Positions 7,425 to 15,292 of a stretch of 64,000 nucleotides of DNA are shown here, in pieces (position 1 is the stretch's first letter; every line of letters begins with the position of its first letter). The notes beneath the pieces are model-generated. The model did no database searches. It was not told where the DNA came from and saw only the letters and a list, made by a program, of their open reading frames with translations. A program made the translations under genes and the position numbers. This stretch comes from Bombilactobacillus mellifer (GTDB taxonomy: Bacteria > Bacillota > Bacilli > Lactobacillales > Lactobacillaceae), in the NCBI RefSeq assembly GCF_000970795.1, contig NZ_KQ034028.1, positions 658,127 to 722,126 of the forward strand, given 5' to 3'.

Positions 7425-9710
7425 GTGAATCAAAAGAAAAGGATTGCACTTACCACGACATTTGTGGGGTTAGTTTGTGGGTTCGTCTTAACCCAACAAC
7501 AAGCGGCGTCGGCCGCTACAAATGCTCCAGACTCTACAACCACGAGTATGTTGGCGCCAGAGAATACAGCAGCTGCTACATCTGCGGAACCTACCCAAAA
7601 GGAACAGCCGGTCAATCAGCAGACTAGCACACAAAAGGCTGTTACTAGTATGGACACCGTTAGCGAGACTACTAATCAGAACCGAATTCTTGGAACTCAG
7701 GCTCCTGCGACGAACACAAGTACACAATCAGCTAGTTCCAGTAACAATATAACTAATTCCGCACCAACACAACAGGCAGCCGCTTCTTCAGTCAGCAAGA
7801 CTAATGAGGCTACTAGCCCTATAAGTCAACCTACAACACCAAAGAACTCTAAAGCGATAACGAATAGTCTCAATGCCTCTTCACTAACCACTGATCCCCA
7901 AACAGACACGATTGCCCAAGGTACTTGGGGCACCAGTAAGTGGGAATATACGCACCAAGGCGCTAATTATATCTTACATTTCCATGCAGGGACCTTCGGT
8001 ACTAGCAGACAAGGGTATACTGATAATCATAGTCATTTCGTCGGTAGCATCGGTGCTAGTTCTGAAATTTTGAACTGTAATTGGCAATGGATTAAAGAGC
8101 TTACACAAATTTTCATTGATCCCGGAGTAATCGCCAATCAGGATTCCAGTTATTTATTTGCAGGATTAGAGAATCTTCAACAGATTATTGGCTTAGCCAA
8201 TCTCGATACAACTAAGATTACAAATATGTCTCGGATGTTTCATGAATGCTACTCATTAGCCAGTTTAGATGTTAGCCATTTCAATACGGCTAACGTTACT
8301 AATATGTCTTGGATGTTTACTGAATGCTACTCATTAGCCAGTTTAGATGTTAGCCATTTCAATACGGCTAACGTTACTGATATGTCTTGGATGTTTAAAA
8401 ATTGCAGTGGAATAACCAGTTTAGATGTTAGCAAGTTCGATACCACTAACGTTACTGATATGTCTTGGATGTTTGCGTATTGTACAGGATTAACCAGTTT
8501 AGATCTCAGTCACTTCAATACGTCCAAAGTTACTAATATGCGTGATATGTTTAATTATTGCATGAACTTAACCAGTTTAGATCTTAGTAATTTCAATACT
8601 GATAAGGTTACTGATATGTATGGTATGTTTAAAGATTGCTTGGAATTAACCAGTTTAGATCTCAGTAATTTTAATACGGCTAATGTTACCAATACGTCTT
8701 GGATGTTTGAAGATATCTTCAGATTAAACCATTTGATTTTAGGTTCCCAAATTTACTTTAAGTATACTGATCTTAAAAGTGTACCAAATACCGGCACCAA
8801 AATTCCTGGTACTAATCGAGTTGTCGCCTCACCTTATTGGGTAGCCACCAGTGGTTACCAACAGGGACACAAGTATACTTCTGATGAATTAATGAATTTA
8901 ACCGTCCGTGATCAGGTTACGACTTATGATTGGGACAGTGCTCCCGCCTTTACTCAAACGACGGAAACTAAAACGAAAGATCGGACTATTGTAATTCATC
9001 AACCAGACGGGAATACAAAGACGGAGATTCAATCCGTAATGATATCACGTACCATTACCCTGAATGCAGACGGTTCCAAGACTTATGGAAACTGGTCGTC
9101 CGCCCAATGGGATGGTTATGCCCTTCCCGAGTTTGCCGGTTATACTGCCAGCGTCAGTCAAATACCGGCGCAGACAGTGGACGGGAATACGGAAGATCAA
9201 ACCATTGATGTTTACTATGCGCCGCAGGAACAAACAGTGGAGATACAATATTTAGCTAATGGTCAAATTGTGGGTACACAAAAAATAACGGGTTACACAG
9301 GTGACACGATCATGCCGAATTACCATGCACCACAAGGTTATGAAATCACCTCTTTAACACCGGCGACTATTACGATTGATGGTTCGGGCAAGCAAATTAT
9401 TCAAGTACAAGTGAGTCCGAAACTCAATGACAGCGTGGAACATAAAACACTCACCAGAACCATTAACCTTCATCTTCCTGATGGAACAATGCGTGTTTCT
9501 AAACAAACAGCATTATTGGAACGGCAAGTAACTATTAATGCCGTGACCGGTGAAAAAATCTATGGTGCCTGGAACACAGGTGATTGGAAAGCCTTGAACG
9601 TGCCAACCTTAGCTGGTTATACTGCCAGTCAAGACCAGGTAGCAGCCCAACAGGTTACGGGAGAAGATACTGATCAAACTGTTGATGTCTACTACACTCC
9701 AACTAACTAA
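7425..9710 (+). CDS. BspA-like (DUF285) surface protein with MucBP/Mub-B2-like C-terminus, paralogue 4
   Basis: Predicted secreted surface protein, 761 aa, same plan as its paralogues: signal peptide (about 1-30), Ser/Thr/Gln-rich stalk to about residue 160, WGTSKWEY, seven 26-residue BspA repeats (about 264-440), then Mub-B2/MucBP-like modules ending DVYYTPTN. GTG start with GGAGGAGG upstream. The first two repeat units are almost identical to each other (ECYSLASLDVSHFNTA in both), which points to recent unit duplication. The C-terminal third matches paralogue 2 almost base for base. No anchor motif is recognised. Adhesion is a family-based inference. Confidence 0.88.
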   Translation: MNQKKRIALTTTFVGLVCGFVLTQQQAASAATNAPDSTTTSMLAPENTAAATSAEPTQKEQPVNQQTSTQKAVTSMDTVSETTNQNRILGTQAPATNTSTQSASSSNNITNSAPTQQAAASSVSKTNEATSPISQPTTPKNSKAITNSLNASSLTTDPQTDTIAQGTWGTSKWEYTHQGANYILHFHAGTFGTSRQGYTDNHSHFVGSIGASSEILNCNWQWIKELTQIFIDPGVIANQDSSYLFAGLENLQQIIGLANLDTTKITNMSRMFHECYSLASLDVSHFNTANVTNMSWMFTECYSLASLDVSHFNTANVTDMSWMFKNCSGITSLDVSKFDTTNVTDMSWMFAYCTGLTSLDLSHFNTSKVTNMRDMFNYCMNLTSLDLSNFNTDKVTDMYGMFKDCLELTSLDLSNFNTANVTNTSWMFEDIFRLNHLILGSQIYFKYTDLKSVPNTGTKIPGTNRVVASPYWVATSGYQQGHKYTSDELMNLTVRDQVTTYDWDSAPAFTQTTETKTKDRTIVIHQPDGNTKTEIQSVMISRTITLNADGSKTYGNWSSAQWDGYALPEFAGYTASVSQIPAQTVDGNTEDQTIDVYYAPQEQTVEIQYLANGQIVGTQKITGYTGDTIMPNYHAPQGYEITSLTPATITIDGSGKQIIQVQVSPKLNDSVEHKTLTRTINLHLPDGTMRVSKQTALLERQVTINAVTGEKIYGAWNTGDWKALNVPTLAGYTASQDQVAAQQVTGEDTDQTVDVYYTPTN
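8214..8735 (+). repeat. Tandem 78-nt repeats (seven units) encoding BspA leucine-rich repeats
   Basis: Same 26-residue unit as in paralogue 2. Units one and two are nearly identical over about 70 bases, and the final unit lacks the conserved Cys. Confidence 0.8.
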
Positions 9711-9730
9711 CCTTGAATGAATTACAAACT

Positions 9731-9769
9731 AAAAAAGAACTGCTTTTCTAGTGAGCGGTTCTTTTTTAT
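9731..9769 (+). terminator. Intrinsic terminator after BspA paralogue 4, end of the array
   Basis: AAAAAAGAACTGCT and AGCGGTTCTTTTTT form a long stem with a T tail. Confidence 0.9.
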
Positions 9770-10226
9770 TAACAGGTAGATTAGGAACACCAACAATTAA
9801 TGTCGCATGCTGTTTCAATCCACCTATGCGAAATCGAAATAACAGCTTGCATACTGTACCTCAAGACTCTGATAAATTGTATTTTCCAAATGCAAGCTTC
9901 GCATGGCTTCTTTTAAACTAATACTCTTATTTAATGTGTTGACTATTTAACTAGAGCTGGAGAGGAGGATTTGCTGCAAAAAGATATGGTGATTTGGAAT
10001 TGGCAATCCATAATTGAACTGAGCATCTAAAGTAACTAATAATATATACAATCAGATTATGTTTTTTGTCAGAACGATAAGGATTTTTATTCTACGTGTC
10101 AAGCACAATGTTTATAAAATTAACAGCTAATTCGGACGTTGTTTTTAGGCATTAAGTTTTACCTGGCCAAGAAATCGTTATGTAATTGGAGGTCTACACT
10201 GTGTGTACAGTCATGGGTTAGGTTAA
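9770..10226. other. Gene-poor spacer between the BspA array and the methyltransferase
   Basis: About 450 bases with no convincing protein gene. It contains one strong Shine-Dalgarno (AGAGGAGG at 9961-9968) placed before a 19-codon TTG frame (9971-10030), and a short inverted repeat (ACTGT/ACAGT) near 10197-10210. It is probably degenerate flank of the array. Confidence 0.5.
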
Positions 10227-11095
10227 TTATGTTGCAACTTGCGAGTGGTAATTCATTATTAAAACTTCGTCCACGGGACCACGACCCGTTTTTTTGGAGT
10301 TAATTTTTCTGTTAGCTTTCACCGTTTTAATATTATAAAAATCAGAATCATAGAGTTCTGAAATTAGAGGGACGCTGGCATTAGACAGCATAACATTGAC
10401 CTTTTTTTGGGTTAATTCTTGGAAGGTTTTACACAAACGTAATTGTTCCTGGGTATTAAAACCATTCAAAGTGTAACCGACAAAGGTCCGTTTGTCGCTG
10501 GAAAAGGACGCATACGGCGGATCAAGATAGACAAAGTCACCAGGGTGAGTCTGTCGCAAAGCCGCCGCATAATCGCCATTTAAAATTTGCACATCCATCG
10601 CATTTAAATAACTGGATACCGCCTGCAGGTTCTCACGATTGAAAATTGAAGGATTTTTATATTTGCCATAAGGGACATTAATTTGCCCGCGCGAATTGAC
10701 ACGAAATAAACCATTAAAGCCGGTTTTATTTAAATAAATAAAGCGGGCGGCTCTTTCTACAGGACTTTTTGTATCTAAAGTGCCATTACGATCCCATTGT
10801 CTAATTTGATAATAATAGTCGCGACAATTTTTTTTTTAAATTCTTGTAAAATAGCAATTAGTTCATCCACATTAGTTTTTATTACGCGATAAGAATTGAT
10901 CAATTCAGCGTTGTAGTCATTAATTATAACTTTTGGTAATTGTAAATTTAAAAAGACGGCTCCACCGCCGACAAAGGGTTCATAATAATGATCAATGACA
11001 GGTGGTAAATTTTTCCTTATTTCCGGTAATAATTGTTTTTTGCCGCCGGCCCACTTAACAAAAGGTTGAACTAATTTATTCTTGCTGCAGATCAT
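10227..11095 (-). pseudogene. dam: Dam-type N6-adenine DNA methyltransferase, frameshifted at a homopolymer (possibly phase-variable)
   Basis: D12-class adenine methyltransferase of the DpnM/Dam type, which in the family methylates GATC. The N-terminal part (from 11095) has the cofactor motif [11 protein letters not shown] and [10 protein letters not shown]. The C-terminal part has the catalytic DPPY motif, then VMLSNASVPLI and DEVLIMNY. The two parts lie in different frames that meet at a run of ten A on the coding strand (10828-10837). Eleven or eight A would restore a protein of about 289 residues, normal for the family. Beyond the run the correct frame reads [15 protein letters not shown]. 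No partner restriction enzyme is nearby, so it is an orphan. It may be a true pseudogene, a slipped-strand switch in the OFF state, or a sequencing error. Confidence 0.85.
10828..10837. repeat. Ten-base homopolymer at the methyltransferase frameshift
   Basis: Ten consecutive T on the + strand (A on the coding strand) lie exactly where the reading frame of the Dam-type gene changes. Such tracts are prone to slipped-strand mispairing. Confidence 0.9.
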
Positions 11096-11286
11096 TTATT
11101 TTCCTTTATAGTTAATTAATTATGTTAATTCTGATTGTTGCCAAAAGATATACCCAAACTCATCAGAATAAAATTATCACACTTTCATTATACCAATAAA
11201 TGATCAATCAAACACTTATTTTTATTTAATTATTAACTAATGAGCTGATTTCCTGGTCAAAACAAAAAGTTTAATCATAAAACTAT

Positions 11287-11336
11287 AAAAGCCCGGGTGA
11301 CTGCTAGCTATTTGACGTAGTGACTGGGCTTTTTCG
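11287..11336. terminator. Bidirectional terminator-like hairpin
   Basis: AAAAGCCC and GGGCTTTTT flank a ~30-base loop containing GTGACT twice. It lies between the methyltransferase and the XRE regulator and could end transcription from the regulator side. The rest of 11096-11422 is A/T-rich with no gene. Confidence 0.6.
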
Positions 11337-11422
11337 TAGAATCAAAAAAGTCTTTTAGTATTCCGGAGGCCTTAATTAGGTAGCTTTGAAGAAGATCTAA
11401 CTATAATTTGTTTTGGGATGAA

Positions 11423-11656
11423 CTATTTATTATAGGGAGGAAAGTCAAAAAAGTCTTTGACGGATACATTGAGGCCGTTGCAAACTTTATAAATCGTATC
11501 CAATTTGGGGGCAGATTTGCGATAGACAATATTACTCAAGGTAGAATTAGTTACGCCGGCTAATACTGAAACACGGTGAAGCGTTAAATTTTTCTGTCGC
11601 ATGTAATAATACATACGCTCCGTAAATAAATCACCGTGGTTAATTTTTTCTTCCAT
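11423..11656 (-). CDS. Small XRE-family helix-turn-helix regulator
   Basis: A 77-residue cytoplasmic DNA-binding protein of the Cro/C1 (XRE) type, essentially a lone HTH domain. Visible are the helix pattern MRQKNLTLHRVSVLAGVTNS and then TLSNIVYRKSAPKLDTIYKVC, ending in a short FFDFPPYNK tail. The start at 11656 is chosen because AAGGAG sits 7 bases upstream; a longer frame to 11704 has no good ribosome site. A perfect 12-bp palindrome and an imperfect copy lie about 67 bases upstream, so it probably controls itself and perhaps the divergent gene. The target genes are unknown. Confidence 0.8.
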   Translation of the reverse strand: MEEKINHGDLFTERMYYYMRQKNLTLHRVSVLAGVTNSTLSNIVYRKSAPKLDTIYKVCNGLNVSVKDFFDFPPYNK

Positions 11657-11722
11657 AGGTGTCTCCTTAATGATAATGGTGAACTTATACTTTAAGCCTA
11701 CCAATTTGTTGCAATTTTATTT

Positions 11723-11755
11723 ACCCAATTGGGTTTATTTTTTACCCAAATGAGT
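11723..11755. promoter_or_regulatory. Candidate operator pair for the XRE regulator
   Basis: The perfect palindrome ACCCAATTGGGT (11723-11734) is followed by ACCCAAATGAGT (11744-11755). Centres are 21 bp apart, two helical turns, so both could be bound on one DNA face. They lie between the divergent regulator and the gene at 11920, just before a TATTAT/TATAAG -10-like element on the + strand. Confidence 0.6.
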
Positions 11756-11919
11756 CTATTATAAGGATAGAATCTTAACAATAGCGAGTTCGTCAATAAT
11801 CGTCCCTAATTTTTAATAATAGCTGTTTGATTTGCAGATGGAATTTAATGTTCAGAATGGAAGGTTTTTCTTGAAATAACTAAAGCCTAATGACCTGTTT
11901 ATTCTTAGGAGAAGAGTTT

Positions 11920-12228
11920 ATGACATATGATCAACATTTACAGCAGCTGGCATTGGACAATTGTAATGATGTTTATGAAATTACTTGTCAATTGGAAGAA
12001 TTACGAGTGATTAAAGATAGTCTGGTCCAAATTGCGGGCTCCGTAGATCAAATTTTACAGACTGCTCCAGGTTTGGAGCCCAGGACATCGCGTTATGCAT
12101 TGGAAGAGGTGCGGGATAATCTGATGTTGATTGATTTGAGTTTTAATCCGGTTTTGAGCGAGATGAAACATGTCAGTAACCAATTGCAACTGTCAGCGAC
12201 AAAATTATGCGAACATACTTCGAAGTGA
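11920..12228 (+). CDS. Hypothetical 102-residue protein
   Basis: Not recognised. The protein is mostly helical, acidic and heptad-like (for example LALDNCNDVYEITCQLEELR and VRDNLMLIDLSF), with no signal peptide or membrane segment, so it is likely cytoplasmic and possibly oligomeric through coiled coil. The ATG at 11920 is favoured over the earlier ATG at 11890 because TTAGGAGAAGAG lies just upstream. It is divergent from the XRE regulator across the palindromic operator, so it may be the regulated partner. No toxin or antitoxin signature is evident. Confidence 0.65.
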   Translation: MTYDQHLQQLALDNCNDVYEITCQLEELRVIKDSLVQIAGSVDQILQTAPGLEPRTSRYALEEVRDNLMLIDLSFNPVLSEMKHVSNQLQLSATKLCEHTSK

Positions 12229-12558
12229 CAGACAATCGGCTCCACACCCTGACATTTTTAATTTTCTGAAATACTTGGTCAAATTGGTCAATAAAGAAAT
12301 GGGGAATTCATTTTAGTATGACTTCCAATGATTACTGGGATAAGACCTGAATTTGTCTCATTTTTGCGGGCTGGATGCTGGAAATGAAAAGGCGAGTTGC
12401 AAAAGTTTCACGATTTTTGTAAGATGGTTGAGAATTAAAAAATATTAAAATTTGAATATCTGATGGTTGGAGTGAAAGCTTTCAAGAATTGTCTCTTGGT
12501 TTGGGTTGCCAAGGGCAATTTTTGAAGGCTTTTTTTGGTAAGGTGAAAGGGTTAAAGT
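12229..12558. other. Intergenic stretch before the antiporter
   Basis: About 330 bases without a gene. The only structure is a short hairpin (TTGCC, AAG, GGCAA, then TTTTT) near 12507-12526, which could be a weak attenuator. No clear promoter is assigned. Confidence 0.4.
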
Positions 12559-13731
12559 ATGCAATTTTTAAGTTCTTTGAGTTTGATTTTACTGACAACT
12601 TTGATTTTAGGACAGGTGAGTCTGCGGTTAAAGTTACCCTTAGTAGTAGGGCAATTATTGGCGGGAATTATAATTGGACCTACGTTCTGCAATTGGGTCC
12701 AACCCAGTCATTGGCTCCAGCTTTTTTCTGACATAGGGGTCATTTTATTAATGTTTTTGGCAGGCTTAGAGAGTAAGATAGATTTATTAAAGAAGTATCT
12801 CAAGCCCAGCATGATTGTAGCTGTTAGTGGGATATTGCTTCCTATTGCTGTAGGTTATTTAATCGGTTTAATGTTTGAGTTTACAAAATTTGAGAGTTTA
12901 TTTTTAGGGATTGTTTTTGCAGCGACTTCCGTTTCGATTTCGGCCGAAGTGCTGCAAGAAATGGATAGTTTGACCAGCCGGGAAGGGACCACTATTTTAG
13001 GAGCGGCGGTGGTAGATGATATCTTAGCTGTTTTGCTGGTCAGTATGATTAGTAATTTAAACATCAAAGGTACAGCAATATCAATGATGCATCTAGGAAT
13101 ATTGTTGCGTGCTTTAGTGCTTCTGCTGGCTTACTTTGTATTGTTATTTATTGCTGGTCGCTGGCTGATTCCTCGTTTGTTACGGCTGAGTTCAAAGTGG
13201 CAAGGAGCAGTCACAACGACGACTATGGCACTCATCATTTGCTGGCTTTTAGCATATTTGGCAGATTATTTTGGCTTGAGTGCTGTGATTGGAGCGTTTT
13301 TTGCAGGCTTGAGTATGAGTCTGACTCCATTTAAAAAAATCATTAATCAAAGTATTACACAAATTGGCTATGCGGTCTTTATTCCTGTGTTTTTGGCGAG
13401 CATTGGTTTACGCCTCACGTTGACCGGTATTCTCCAAGATTTCGCGTTATTTTTGATCTTAACGATTGGAGGAATAGTTTCTAAATTATGGGGTGCTGGC
13501 CTGGGTGCCAGATTATCTGGTTTTAACAGGCATAGTGCACTGGCTATCGGCGCTGGAATGATTTCGCGAGGAGAGATGGCTTTAGTAGTTGCGCAAATGG
13601 GCTTACAAAACCATCTTTTGTCGGCAGCGCGTTATTCCGCAGTTATTGGGGCTATTATAATGACTACAGTTTTGGCGCCTTTCTTTTTAAAGGCAGCACT
13701 GGCATCAGTTGTGCGGCACTCCCAGTCCTAG
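12559..13731 (+). CDS. CPA2-family cation/proton antiporter
   Basis: A 390-residue integral membrane protein of the monovalent cation:proton antiporter-2 family (NapA/GerN/KefB-like). It consists almost entirely of about 12-13 hydrophobic helices. Family landmarks are LPLVVGQLLAGIIIGP near the N-terminus, the VVDDILAVL motif with paired aspartates thought to bind the ion and protons, and FFAGLSMSLTPF. It lacks the TrkA-N domain of KefB/C, so it is a core exchanger only. Its likely role is Na+ or K+ export and pH homeostasis; which ion cannot be told. The ATG start follows AAAGGG. It appears to be transcribed alone. Confidence 0.88.
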   Translation: MQFLSSLSLILLTTLILGQVSLRLKLPLVVGQLLAGIIIGPTFCNWVQPSHWLQLFSDIGVILLMFLAGLESKIDLLKKYLKPSMIVAVSGILLPIAVGYLIGLMFEFTKFESLFLGIVFAATSVSISAEVLQEMDSLTSREGTTILGAAVVDDILAVLLVSMISNLNIKGTAISMMHLGILLRALVLLLAYFVLLFIAGRWLIPRLLRLSSKWQGAVTTTTMALIICWLLAYLADYFGLSAVIGAFFAGLSMSLTPFKKIINQSITQIGYAVFIPVFLASIGLRLTLTGILQDFALFLILTIGGIVSKLWGAGLGARLSGFNRHSALAIGAGMISRGEMALVVAQMGLQNHLLSAARYSAVIGAIIMTTVLAPFFLKAALASVVRHSQS

Positions 13732-13989
13732 GATTAATTGTTGGTGCCAGTTCAGGTTGTTTCTGCGTGTGGAAGATGGGCCAGAGTTTAAAGCCAGTTA
13801 AACTTATTTTGCAGGGACTGGTTAGTTTTAAATAAACCATATATCAAAAGTTGGATTAATTTAGCCTGCAATTATTGAAACCCGGAATTTGGTATTTACC
13901 AGCTCAGTTTCCAGCTCGTTTGCTTATCTAAGAGTAAACAGTTAAAAATTTATTACCATTTGCGATTGTAAGTGAGAAAGTGGCCGTCT

Positions 13990-14823
13990 ATGATTTCCTT
14001 AACACAGTTCAATGCAATTTTTAATCAATTAACTTTAGCGAGTATTACTATTTTAATTATTTTTTTGATTTTTAGTTTAATTTTACTGCCCTTCTTGTTA
14101 ATTGTAATCGTTTCCCAATTAGGTCAAGTGGCTAAAAAGGTATTAGTCCAAACTTTAGGCGGAAAAAGTCAAATTATCGTGGGTGGTTTAGGTGTGATTA
14201 TCCATGAACTATCCCATACCATCGTGGCGTTATTATTTGGACATCATATTACCAAGTTACGTTTATTAAATATCCAAAAAAATACTGCTAGTTTAGGCTC
14301 TGTAGAACATTATTATAACGCTCATAATTTATATCAGAGAATGGGTAACTTTTTTATCGGTTTAGCTCCTTTCTATGGTTGTGCCTTCTGTTTAGAAATA
14401 CTCCAGAATTGGTTTTTTCAAACGGGATTTGTCTACCAACAATGGGGCATGCTACTAACAAGTGGTGAAACTATACGTCAAGGGATGCTAGCCACACTGG
14501 TATTGCCTGCGTTGAAGGCCATTTTTGTGCCCTTGCGGGGTCGGACTTTGGGGTTTTTGTTGTTAGTGTTACTGATAAGTAGCACGGGATTTAGCTTGTC
14601 GAACAATGATTTACGATCAGCGGTTAAAGGCATCTTACCTTTAGCAATTTTGTGCAGTGTGGTGGGAATTCTTATGGCCTGGTTGGGACAAACAGTCAAA
14701 TTGGTGTCAGGTGTGTGGGTCCTTGTTAATTGTTGTTTATTATTGGCGATTAAGGCCATTATTTTTATACTGATCGCGTTACTTCCATTATTACTTTTAT
14801 TATTTATCAGACGGTTATTTTAA
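13990..14823 (+). CDS. Integral membrane protein with HExxH motif (putative M50-like metalloprotease)
   Basis: About 277 residues with roughly six to seven hydrophobic segments. The second carries IVGGLGVIIHELSHTIVALL, containing HELSH, the HExxH zinc-binding signature of membrane metallopeptidases. It is followed by FGHHITKLRLL and later GNFFIGLAPFYG, an arrangement seen in M50 (site-2-protease-like) and related DUF families. Membrane-embedded proteolysis, perhaps of a signalling or surface substrate, is inference. ATG 13990 is chosen; a GTG at 13972 is possible. The 258-base gap before it has no gene. The downstream neighbour is a secreted lectin-like protein, but no functional link is proven. 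Confidence 0.7.
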   Translation: MISLTQFNAIFNQLTLASITILIIFLIFSLILLPFLLIVIVSQLGQVAKKVLVQTLGGKSQIIVGGLGVIIHELSHTIVALLFGHHITKLRLLNIQKNTASLGSVEHYYNAHNLYQRMGNFFIGLAPFYGCAFCLEILQNWFFQTGFVYQQWGMLLTSGETIRQGMLATLVLPALKAIFVPLRGRTLGFLLLVLLISSTGFSLSNNDLRSAVKGILPLAILCSVVGILMAWLGQTVKLVSGVWVLVNCCLLLAIKAIIFILIALLPLLLLLFIRRLF

Positions 14824-15292
14824 TATCTTTTTTTTACATTAAATGATGCTATTTGGAAATTATCATATCAATTGGACCTTGACGGTATCGATTCTACATT
14901 ATCTTTTGGCGATTTAGATCAAAATTTTTTTAATAATTTTAATTGCATATACCAGAATATTATAATATATTGAAGTTACATAACATGAAAACGATTGCGA
15001 GAACTACGCCGGATGGAATTTATAAAAAGTCAATTATAATAATTGAATATTAATGATATTATAAAAATATTACTTTAGCAGTGTAATACAGGTTTTTTTG
15101 CCCATACTCAATGAATAATTTTTGATGTTTTCTGTAAAATAATGACTTTTAGCGAGCTGGCTGGAATTATTATAGGGTTAGATTTAAGCTATCAGATTTA
15201 ATACAGATTAGTTATTAGTAGTTATTTAACTTTATTAATTGATAAAAATGATCTAACATTATTGTGAATATAATAATAAACCGGGTGAAAAT
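14824..15292. other. A/T-rich intergenic region with near-cre site
   Basis: About 470 A/T-rich bases without a gene. TGAAAACGATTGCG at 14986-14999 resembles a catabolite-responsive element (TGWAANCGNTNNCA) with one mismatch at the end. No clear promoter boxes can be fixed; GAATATAATAATA near 15265 could hold a -10. Confidence 0.4.

Noticed and set aside
9812-9823. GTTTCAATCCAC, resembling part of some CRISPR repeats
   Set aside because: It occurs once, has no spacer-repeat periodicity around it, and no cas genes are present.
11287-11336. Possible T-box or riboswitch before the XRE gene
   Set aside because: There is no TGGNACC antiterminator or specifier loop; the hairpin is best read as a terminator.
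10227-11656. Complete restriction-modification or phage-defence system around the methyltransferase
   Set aside because: No endonuclease, nuclease, ATPase or toxin domain lies nearby; the methyltransferase looks solitary.
12489-12731. An 80-codon plus frame overlapping the antiporter start
   Set aside because: It overlaps the N-terminal region of a clear CPA2 transporter in another frame and lacks a ribosome site.
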